From Bacillus sp. SJS (GTDB lineage: Bacteria; Bacillota; Bacilli; Bacillales; Bacillaceae): a stretch of 64,000 nt of DNA. Under the pieces are notes generated by a model, which was not told the DNA's origin, did no database searches, and was given only the letters and a program-made list of their open reading frames with translations. Made by a program: the position numbers and the translations under genes. Shown here one piece after another: positions 1-5,593 of the stretch (within the stretch, counting starts at the first letter, position 1; each line of letters begins with the position of its first letter). The stretch lies in assembly GCF_000732485.2 (NCBI RefSeq), contig NZ_JAQV02000031.1, positions 124,001-188,000 on the forward strand. Direction: 5' to 3'.

Positions 1-614
1 CCTTTTTCAAGTGCCTCCGTTTTAGCATCAATTGTACTTCTGTAGTAGTTGGTTTGAACCTGGTATTCAAGGCGGTCGATATATCGTTCCATTTCTTCAA
101 AACGGCTGGATGAAGCCATTGATTCTTCTGAAGACTTCAGCACTTTATTCATTTTCGACTGAGCCCTTGCTGTGTTTTCCCTGCCCATTAATTCCATTCT
201 TCGTAAATTCATATCCTTAAGTTTATGTTTCATTTCTTCGTATCTTTGTTCAAGCTGTTCAAGCTGAGCGGATGTCTCCCGTAAGGAATTAGTTAGACGC
301 TGCTCCCGGTCCGTATACTGCTCATATTCTTTTTCAGCAAATTGCTTTAGCTCTGATTCCCCTGCCTGATCAGCGACTTCCGCCTGGTGTTTCCTTTTAG
401 CCGCCATACGGGTCGCTTCTTGAAGCTCTCTTTTAAATTCGTCTTTCAGCTTATATTGCCTTTCAACAAGCCCTCTTACTTTTTCCGTTTCTTTCTCGCA
501 TTCTCTTAAGTATTGATTGAGCATAGCAATTGGATTTTTCTCCTCTTTTTGATCAAGGATTTCATGCAGATCAGCTGTAATGCTTTCTTTTAATCTTGTG
601 AACAAATTTGACAT
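1..614 (-). CDS. PspA/IM30 family protein (LiaH-like), 3' end outside window
   Basis: The visible 204 codons begin MSNLFTRLKESITADLHEIL and continue as a charged, almost entirely helical coiled coil rich in Lys, Glu and Gln, as in PspA/IM30/LiaH proteins. Members of this ESCRT-III-like superfamily oligomerise on the inner face of the cytoplasmic membrane during envelope stress. The gene follows a small LiaI-like membrane protein by 18 nt, the same pairing as liaI-liaH, where the small protein anchors the PspA homologue. The C-terminus lies beyond position 1. The LiaH role is inferred from fold and partner; the PspA family call itself is strong. Confidence 0.85.
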   Translation of the reverse strand, partial: MSNLFTRLKESITADLHEILDQKEEKNPIAMLNQYLRECEKETEKVRGLVERQYKLKDEFKRELQEATRMAAKRKHQAEVADQAGESELKQFAEKEYEQYTDREQRLTNSLRETSAQLEQLEQRYEEMKHKLKDMNLRRMELMGRENTARAQSKMNKVLKSSEESMASSSRFEEMERYIDRLEYQVQTNYYRSTIDAKTEALEK

Positions 615-632
615 GTTTTTTTCCAGCCCTTC

Positions 633-983
633 TTATTTGGATTTATTGATTTCAGACCATTGACGTTCAAAGTTGACAAAAGGATCATCTGAACGGTTTT
701 CACGTTCCTGCTGCTTTCCTTTTAAGCTTTTAACAATCTTGATGAATGCGTACAATGCAGCCAGGCCGATAATCGCCGGAAAATTCGAAAGCGATGCACT
801 CAAAGCAATGAGACCTCCTATTGCCCAGATGATTTTCTTACCCGTAGAATCTGTTTTCATAAATCCTTTAAATGCAAAGTACAATATAGCGGCGCTAATC
901 GCCAAACCGATGATATGCCCTGTATTGGCAAGCAGTATTATACCTGCTATAAAGGCAGCCGCTATCAATCCCGCTCTTTTCAT
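633..983 (-). CDS. LiaI-like small membrane protein
   Basis: 116 aa. The first two thirds hold about four hydrophobic segments (for example AGLIAAAFIAGIILL and IIWAIGGLIAL); a short charged C-terminal tail (KGKQQERENRSDDPF) probably faces the cytoplasm. The start at 983 is chosen because AAGGGAG sits 8 nt upstream; an in-frame ATG at 1001 is less well placed. It is directly upstream of the PspA-like gene, so it is probably its membrane anchor, as LiaI is for LiaH. Sequence identity to B. subtilis LiaI is not obvious by eye, so the name is not transferred. Confidence 0.75.
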   Translation of the reverse strand: MKRAGLIAAAFIAGIILLANTGHIIGLAISAAILYFAFKGFMKTDSTGKKIIWAIGGLIALSASLSNFPAIIGLAALYAFIKIVKSLKGKQQERENRSDDPFVNFERQWSEINKSK

Positions 984-1347
984 TTTTTCATCTCCCTTCA
1001 TGTATCTAGCTTACCTTCCCTGCCGTTTTTCTATAATGATCCCTGGCCATATTTTAGTGTAAGACTTGAGGCGTAGCCCGAGTTAGACCTTGGCTGATTG
1101 CTGTTATTACTGGTTGTTTTTTTATTATTATGATTATTTAGAACATAGTTTTTTTAGACATTCTAAAGGTGAATTGCTCCTGAAAATCTTCACTGTAGAA
1201 AAGGGTAGAAATTTCTTAAAGTGACTTACCGGACTGCCGTTTACCATATTTTTTAGCAAATCCGTTTATGCGCTGCAGTTCAACGGGTTAAGGAATAACG
1301 GTTTATAAAAGACTTGTATTAAGCCATCTCCTTTTGTACTAAGAAGA
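984..1347. other. Intergenic region upstream of the LiaI/PspA operon
   Basis: 364 nt between the LiaI-like start and the sortase terminator. It holds the first copy of the TTATTTAGAACATAG repeat (1103-1155). A 37-codon minus-strand open frame (1134-1247) ends in the repeat but has no ribosome binding site, so it is not called. No clear sigma-A promoter could be fixed. Confidence 0.5.
1103..1155. repeat. Direct repeat copy 1 (TTATTTAGAACATAGTTT element)
   Basis: About 53 nt nearly identical to 2907-2959. The 25-nt core at 1131-1155 is identical and contains TTATTTAGAACATAGTTT. It lies 120-170 nt upstream of the LiaI-like start. Function unknown. Confidence 0.8.
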
Positions 1348-1377
1348 AAAGCCTTCTTCCATTTGGAAGAAGGCTTT
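1348..1377 (-). terminator. Intrinsic terminator of the sortase operon
   Basis: 13-bp perfect stem AAAGCCTTCTTCC / GGAAGAAGGCTTT with a 4-nt loop, directly after the sortase stop codon. Confidence 0.85.
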
Positions 1378-1379
1378 GT

Positions 1380-1997
1380 TCAGCTGTTTTTTAGTTTTGT
1401 ATAAACAACAAGCCGTTCAAGGTGTGTTTTTTTGCGTTTGTCAAACGTTCCGGTGCACGTAATCAGATTGAGTCTGGGCTCATTCGTCCGGCCGAAAATG
1501 GATTGAATCGGTGCACGTTCATAAGGGTATGATTCAACCTTTTCAACAACAAACGTGCGGCTTTCTCCATTTGCATCCAAAACGGCTAATTCATCTCCGC
1601 TTTTCAGTTTTTTTAAATTGAAAAATACGGCTGGTCCCGTTTTGTTATCGACATGGCCGGCTATGACGGCATTGCCGGATGCACCAGGACGTGCCCCTTG
1701 CTTATACCATGCTGCATTCTGATCATCCTTTGGAACATCCATTGTTCCATCGCTTAAAAGGCCGGCTTTCTCAACCTTTGCATTGATTCCCAGTGCAGGA
1801 ATTGATAGGGTTACGGGCGTTAAGCCTTCCTCAGGCTTTCGAACAGGTGCTTGAGAGCTTGAGGAAGCCTTCAAAGATTTAGTTTCAATCGGTATGGTTT
1901 TACCCGGCTGAGGCATTCCTTCTTTTTCCTGAACTCCGCTGCATCCAGCCAGGAAAAGAATCAGAGCAATGTTACTGAGTGCTTTTTTTCTTACCAT
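1380..1997 (-). CDS. Class F sortase, lipoprotein-type
   Basis: 205 aa. The N-terminus has a lipoprotein signal with lipobox LAGC (around residue 19), followed by a low-complexity Ser/Pro/Glu linker and a sortase domain. The catalytic His is in VIAGHVD and the Cys in the LITCTGTF motif; an Arg follows in HLERLVVYT. This is the arrangement of class F sortases, transpeptidases that cleave LPXTG-like signals at the outer membrane surface. The start at 1997 is favoured, with AGGAG 12 nt upstream. The gene overlaps the end of the upstream surface-protein gene by 26 nt, so the two are translationally coupled and probably form an enzyme/substrate pair. Confidence 0.88.
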   Translation of the reverse strand: MVRKKALSNIALILFLAGCSGVQEKEGMPQPGKTIPIETKSLKASSSSQAPVRKPEEGLTPVTLSIPALGINAKVEKAGLLSDGTMDVPKDDQNAAWYKQGARPGASGNAVIAGHVDNKTGPAVFFNLKKLKSGDELAVLDANGESRTFVVEKVESYPYERAPIQSIFGRTNEPRLNLITCTGTFDKRKKTHLERLVVYTKLKNS

Positions 1998-2772
1998 AAA
2001 TAACAAGAGCTCCTAAACCCGCGGCTGCTGCAAAAATGGCCCAAGGTGCAGCGGAATGCTCATTTTCTGATGTTCCCCCCATACCAGTTTTCGGCATTCC
2101 GGCAGGCATCATTGGATCTTCCAGGACGATGGCATCAAGTGCCGGATCCTTTTTAGCAAAACCTACAGCCAGAACGGTATACGTCATGTTCTCCTTCAAT
2201 TCTGTCCCAGCCAGGTCAAGAACGGAATCCTTTGAACCCGCTGCTCTTACTTCCAGATCATAGCTTCCTGGATCAACTTCCATATAATCTGTTACTCCTT
2301 TAAATTCTGCTCCCGGGAAAAGTACATCCCCATCTTTAACAGCAACATCTACTGCAGGTGCATCAGGAGAAAAATGGCCTACCCGGATTTTAGATTTGCC
2401 ATCCGTAACCATTGTATCGTCATTCAAAATTTTCAGTTCAAGATTATCAAGTGTGTTAATAGCTGCAGCTGTATACATTTTTCCTGCTTCAACAGTCAGA
2501 TCAGAGGTGATGACCGGTTTTCCCTCTTCCACAGTTCCTGCTGCGAAAATTTCGACTTTATGGTTTCCGGCAGGCAAAGCCATAAAATCCGTTGCATCCT
2601 TGAATTTTGCTCCTTCAACTACTGTGTTTCCATCTACTGTTACATCAACCGCCGGTGCATCAGGCGAAGCATGTACAATCCGAACCATCGCATTTTTTGA
2701 TTCCGCTGCCAGTACTGAAGTCCCCATTAGTGCAAATACCATGATAATGACCATCATCGCTAATTTTTTCAA
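1972..2772 (-). CDS. DUF4397 surface protein with MPKTG sorting signal
   Basis: 266 aa. A signal peptide (MKKLAMMVIIMVFALMGTS) is followed by two tandem DUF4397 beta domains, each starting with a SPDAPAVDV motif (VRIVHASPDAPAVDV, then IRVGHFSPDAPAVDV). The C-terminus is a sorting signal: MPKTG, a spacer, a hydrophobic stretch (WAIFAAAAGLGALVIYG) and KKK. It should be exported and covalently anchored, most simply by the overlapping class F sortase. The start is TTG at 2772 with AAAGGAGA upstream. The ligand or function of DUF4397 is not known to me. MPKTG differs from canonical LPXTG at the first position. Confidence 0.88.
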   Translation of the reverse strand: MKKLAMMVIIMVFALMGTSVLAAESKNAMVRIVHASPDAPAVDVTVDGNTVVEGAKFKDATDFMALPAGNHKVEIFAAGTVEEGKPVITSDLTVEAGKMYTAAAINTLDNLELKILNDDTMVTDGKSKIRVGHFSPDAPAVDVAVKDGDVLFPGAEFKGVTDYMEVDPGSYDLEVRAAGSKDSVLDLAGTELKENMTYTVLAVGFAKKDPALDAIVLEDPMMPAGMPKTGMGGTSENEHSAAPWAIFAAAAGLGALVIYGKKKSTQ

Positions 2773-2842
2773 CTAGAATCTCTCCTTTTATTTTGGTGTA
2801 GTCCGGAAATTAATTGCAACGGCCCTCCTCTCTATTATTTAT

Positions 2843-2878
2843 GTACAAATCTTATACAATACTTGTACGTTTAGTCAA
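2843..2878 (-). promoter_or_regulatory. Promoter with inverted repeat, upstream of DUF4397 gene
   Basis: On the minus strand TTGACT (2873-2878), a 16-nt spacer and TATAAG (2851-2856) resemble a sigma-A promoter. GTACAA and TTGTAC half sites (2843-2848, 2863-2868) flank the -10 region as an inverted repeat, a possible operator. The leader is about 75 nt long. Confidence 0.5.
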
Positions 2879-2906
2879 AACATAACATGCTTTGACAGCA
2901 CATTCC

Positions 2907-2959
2907 GATTATTACTGATTTTTTATTATTAATTGATTATTTAGAACATAGTTTTTTTT
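2907..2959. repeat. Direct repeat copy 2 (TTATTTAGAACATAGTTT element)
   Basis: Second near-identical copy of the element at 1103-1155; core 2934-2958. It lies 135-185 nt upstream of the DUF4397 gene, the same distance and orientation as copy 1 relative to the LiaI gene. Confidence 0.8.
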
Positions 2960-2991
2960 AAAAATGTTTTACACTGCATCCTTATTTAACT

Positions 2992-3014
2992 AGTTATTTA
3001 GAACATTGTTTTGT
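2992..3014. repeat. Degenerate third copy of the TTATTTAGAACAT element
   Basis: AGTTATTTAGAACATTGTTT matches the core of the two longer copies with few changes, 58 nt after copy 2 and about 100 nt upstream of the HesB-like gene. Confidence 0.6.
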
Positions 3015-3113
3015 ATGAATGAATCATTTTCGGAGGCTTTGATCGATGAATGGTTAGCCAATCAGGCTAAAATTAGCTTATAATAAATGAATATCACATA
3101 AAGGAGTGCTGGC

Positions 3114-3413
3114 ATGAAAATCAAAGTGAATAAAGAAGCAGCTAAATGGTACCAAGATGAACTGCGTTTACAGGCTGGAGACTCCGTTCGGTTCTTTGTC
3201 CGCTACGGCGGTTCAAGCACCATACAAAAAGGATTTAGTCTTGGAGTAGCAAAAGAGGATATAGAAGATGCTGGTGCATCCATAAAAGCTGAAGGAATTG
3301 AATTTTTCGTCAGCGAACGGGATTTATGGTACTTTGACGGAAATGATCTGCTGGTCGAATTTGATGCTGAAAGGAAGGAACCTGTTTTTGACTACGAAAA
3401 AGCCGCAGACTAA
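3114..3413 (+). CDS. yneR: HesB/YneR family protein
   Basis: 99 aa, the usual length of the YneR/HesB-like family, which shares the A-type iron-sulfur carrier fold but lacks its three cysteines; no Cys is present here. It starts MKIKVNKEAAKWYQDEL and includes the family stretch VRFFVRYGGSSTIQKGFSLG. AAGGAG lies 8 nt upstream of the ATG. It is the only plus-strand gene between the sortase cassette and yneQ and converges with yneQ on a shared terminator. Function is not established. Confidence 0.85.
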   Translation: MKIKVNKEAAKWYQDELRLQAGDSVRFFVRYGGSSTIQKGFSLGVAKEDIEDAGASIKAEGIEFFVSERDLWYFDGNDLLVEFDAERKEPVFDYEKAAD

Positions 3414-3424
3414 CTGCGGCTTTT
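3398..3424. terminator. Bidirectional terminator between yneR and yneQ
   Basis: 11-bp stem AAAAGCCGCAG / CTGCGGCTTTT with a 5-nt loop; T-runs are available on both strands, serving the two convergent genes. Confidence 0.85.
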
Positions 3425-3726
3425 CATTTCAACTTAAATTTTTGTATGGTTTCGTCCATACCGTAATGTTTTAGCACGTTTAGCTGTGTTCTGCCCATTA
3501 AATCAAAATGAGGGTAATCACTTCGGCGGTCAATCCATTCTGCTTGTAAGCCAAATTGTTTTCCCCACTCTGCAAGTTTGGTCAGATCACTGCAACCTGC
3601 TTTCGTCACGGAATGGGAAGCCGGAAACCGGTCATCATACCAAAAATGAGTCAAAAAGGCGATTTCTTTCCTTAATACAGCTTCCTTCCAAATTTTCAGT
3701 TCACTTCTTTTAATTCCAAAAGCCAT
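3424..3726 (-). CDS. yneQ: YneQ family protein of unknown function
   Basis: 100 aa, starting MAFGIKRSELKIWKEAV, hydrophilic, with no signal peptide or membrane segment. Position and size match B. subtilis yneQ, a conserved gene without a known role. Its ATG overlaps the stop codon of yneP (TAATG), so the two are translationally coupled. There is no recognisable catalytic motif. Confidence 0.75.
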   Translation of the reverse strand: MAFGIKRSELKIWKEAVLRKEIAFLTHFWYDDRFPASHSVTKAGCSDLTKLAEWGKQFGLQAEWIDRRSDYPHFDLMGRTQLNVLKHYGMDETIQKFKLK

Positions 3727-4151
3727 TAACGTTCACTTCTTCGAGCCCTTTTATAGGCTTCATCCCAGTCCGGAAAGAATTTTCTAATGTTAATAGGCCT
3801 GAATGATTCCTTCTTGACGCATACATGAGAGGACGTTGCTTTTATTGCAAGCTCCCCATCGGGAGTGAACATTTCATATCCGTAAACCACTTTAACACCG
3901 CTATATTCTTGAACCCATGTATGTATGATTGCCTTTTGGCCGTATTTTAGAGGTTTCTTATATTCGATATTTATATCAATGACAGGGGAAAGAATTCCTT
4001 CTTCTTCCATGGCTGCATAGGAGAACCCTAAATCTTCTATAAGTTTTGTGCGTCCGATCTCCATCCAGACTAAGTAGTTGGCGTGATAAACAATTCCCAT
4101 TTGATCCGTTTCTGAATAGCGTACTTCCACTTCTGTTTTTGATGTGAACAT
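3726..4151 (-). CDS. yneP: Acyl-CoA thioesterase, 4HBT hotdog family (YneP)
   Basis: 141 aa, a single hotdog domain. The N-terminal motif RYSETDQMGIVYHANYLVWM is typical of the YbgC/4-hydroxybenzoyl-CoA thioesterase group, with the catalytic Asp in ETDQMG and the HANY motif. Such enzymes hydrolyse acyl-CoA thioesters; the substrate cannot be read from sequence. It is coupled to yneQ by a TAATG overlap, as in the B. subtilis yneP-yneQ pair. Confidence 0.85.
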   Translation of the reverse strand: MFTSKTEVEVRYSETDQMGIVYHANYLVWMEIGRTKLIEDLGFSYAAMEEEGILSPVIDINIEYKKPLKYGQKAIIHTWVQEYSGVKVVYGYEMFTPDGELAIKATSSHVCVKKESFRPINIRKFFPDWDEAYKRARRSER

Positions 4152-4261
4152 CGTTTTCTCTCCTCACTGCTGCTGACTGATTGCCTGTTTATTCTATCAT
4201 GACAGCGAATCTTGAACAAAAAATGAAGCTTGATGTGCATTTAGCACATTGTTTTATTAAT

Positions 4262-4299
4262 AAAAATAAAGAACCGGCAATTGCCGATTCTTTATTTTT
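4262..4299 (-). terminator. Terminator after tlp
   Basis: 19-bp stem-loop (AAAAATAAAGAA... / ...TTCTTTATTTTT) with one mismatch, at the tlp stop codon; near-symmetric, so also able to stop plus-strand transcripts. Confidence 0.8.
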
Positions 4300-4535
4300 T
4301 ACTTTGTCTCATACCCATTTTCACGTGCCTGGGCTTCGTCCTGAATTTCGGTTCTCATCGCAGCAATCGAATCTTCTCTGCGTTTGTTCTTTTCTTCAAT
4401 CTCCCTGCGGTCTTTCTCATTCGCCATAGCGAGAGAGTCATGTGATTTTTCAATATTTTGTATGGTGTTCTGAACCATATCCTGCAGCTTTTCTACGTTA
4501 TCTGAACGGTCATCCGGATTTGATTTGTAGCCCAT
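4299..4535 (-). CDS. tlp: Small acid-soluble spore protein Tlp
   Basis: 78 aa. The core NPDDRSDNVEKLQDMVQNTI near the N-terminus and a C-terminal part ending in ENGY are hallmarks of Tlp (thioredoxin-like protein), a minor spore protein made in the forespore. The start at 4535 (MGYKSNPDD) has GGAGG about 9 nt upstream; in-frame ATGs further upstream lack this. It follows sspN by 29 nt, the sspN-tlp operon of Bacillus, expected to be sigma-G dependent. Confidence 0.9.
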   Translation of the reverse strand: MGYKSNPDDRSDNVEKLQDMVQNTIQNIEKSHDSLAMANEKDRREIEEKNKRREDSIAAMRTEIQDEAQARENGYETK

Positions 4536-4564
4536 TGCTCTCACCCTCCGCATTTGTATTGTCA

Positions 4565-4708
4565 TTATTCCCCTTTTGTTTGAATAACCTGGGGATGCTG
4601 GCCTGATTTATCCTGCATTTGCTTGCCTTTGTTTCCTCCGAACCCTCTTGACTTTGTGCCAATGTGATCGGGATTAAATTGTTTTGATTTATTGTTGGAA
4701 TTGGTCAT
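4565..4708 (-). CDS. sspN: Small acid-soluble spore protein N
   Basis: 47 aa, extremely hydrophilic, starting MTNSNNKSKQFNPDHIGTKS, which matches the SspN family pattern (NPDHIGTKSRG). Small spore protein of the dormant core, without known enzymatic function. AGGAGG lies 8 nt upstream of the ATG at 4708. It is first in the two-gene unit with tlp. A longer in-frame reading to 4801 is rejected because the ribosome binding site and family length fix this start. Confidence 0.88.
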   Translation of the reverse strand: MTNSNNKSKQFNPDHIGTKSRGFGGNKGKQMQDKSGQHPQVIQTKGE

Positions 4709-4763
4709 AAAAATAGCCTCCTTCCGATTATTATCTTTTCCGGCTGAAGGCACTTTCATGAAT

Positions 4764-4889
4764 TTATTTTTCTGTAAAACGCTGTTCAAGCTTATCTTCA
4801 ATTTTATCTAGGAATGCTTCATCTTTTAATAGTTCTTTTTTGTTTTCCATCACAAGTTCCTCGAATGACAGCTTTTTGACTTTTCTCAA
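4764..4889 (-). CDS. FbpB-like small basic protein
   Basis: 41 aa with a TTG start at 4889 preceded by GGAGGTG at good spacing. It begins MRKVKKLSFEELVMENKKEL and is a short, highly charged helix. The pattern RK-x-KLSFEELV-x-EN-K-ELL is that of FbpB-type small basic proteins, which in B. subtilis helps the sRNA FsrA repress iron-using enzymes. Aconitase, a known FsrA target, lies nearby, but this copy is a paralogue-type gene in the sspN region and such a role is only an inference. It is easily missed because it is short and starts with TTG. Confidence 0.75.
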   Translation of the reverse strand: MRKVKKLSFEELVMENKKELLKDEAFLDKIEDKLEQRFTEK

Positions 4890-4957
4890 AAGCTTACACC
4901 TCCATATGTATTAGCGACAGTATAGCCGATTTACTCGCCGCCTATACGTGGAGGGAT

Positions 4958-5467
4958 TCAAGACTGGACAAAATTTTTGAGGGTTTTATAATCCACCATG
5001 CTTCTTTGGACTTTCTGAATGACCCCTTTCTCATCCAAAAAATAGGTGGTCGGGTAGCTGAATACTTTATATTGTGTCAGCACATCTGCTTCAGGATCCA
5101 TTAGAACAGGAAATTGCATCTTTTGATCCTCAACAAATTTTTTAACAGAGCTCTCGTTGGCTTCAGAAACGGTATAATTAACGGCCAGGATGACAACATC
5201 CTTATCGTATTCAGCTGAAATTTCCTTCAATTCAGGAATTTCTTTTTTGCATGGCGGGCACCAGGTTGCCCAAAAATTGAGAATGACTTTTTTTCCTTTA
5301 TAATCGGAAAGCTGAACGCTGCCTCCATCAAGCTGAGGCAATGTGAATTCAGGAGCTGTATTCCCCTTCTCAAGTCCTACTGGCGGTTCTTTTGGCCATA
5401 GCGCCTGCCAAACAGCGAAAAGGATTAAAACCGCTAATATGGACAGCGCTGCAATGCGTTTCATCAT
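4958..5467 (-). CDS. yneN: Membrane-anchored thioredoxin-like thiol-disulfide oxidoreductase
   Basis: 169 aa. An N-terminal membrane anchor (AALSILAVLILFAVWQALW) is followed by an AhpC/TlpA-type thioredoxin domain with the active site WCPPC around residues 70-75 and the cis-Pro segment SYPTTYFLD. This is the ResA/StoA/YneN architecture: an extracytoplasmic reductase that could receive electrons from CcdA, encoded 6.5 kb away. The position next to aconitase is that of yneN. Its substrate is unknown. ATG codons at 5467 and 5464 are both usable after AGAGGGG. Confidence 0.88.
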   Translation of the reverse strand: MMKRIAALSILAVLILFAVWQALWPKEPPVGLEKGNTAPEFTLPQLDGGSVQLSDYKGKKVILNFWATWCPPCKKEIPELKEISAEYDKDVVILAVNYTVSEANESSVKKFVEDQKMQFPVLMDPEADVLTQYKVFSYPTTYFLDEKGVIQKVQRSMVDYKTLKNFVQS

Positions 5468-5556
5468 GGCTTTTCCCCTCTTCGTCCCATTTATCTTTTA
5501 TATGTATGCATTTATTTTACTTCATAATCCGTAAAAAGGACAATCCGCAGGAACAG

Positions 5557-5585
5557 AAAAAGACAGCCAATTGGCTGCCTTTTTA
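5557..5585 (-). terminator. Terminator after aconitase gene
   Basis: AAAAAGACAGCCAA / TTGGCTGCCTTTTT palindrome nine nt after the acnA stop; symmetric. Confidence 0.85.
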
Positions 5586-5593
5586 CGTTTAAT

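Noticed and set aside
1131-1155. Repeat core GAACATAGTT as a LexA box
   Set aside because: The spacer between GAAC and GTT is 3 nt rather than 4 and neither neighbouring operon is an SOS gene.
1134-1247. 37-codon minus-strand frame ending inside the direct repeat
   Set aside because: No ribosome binding site, and the second and third repeat copies do not keep the frame.
4709-4801. N-terminal extension of sspN
   Set aside because: It overlaps the FbpB-like gene, and the ribosome site and family length place the start at 4708.
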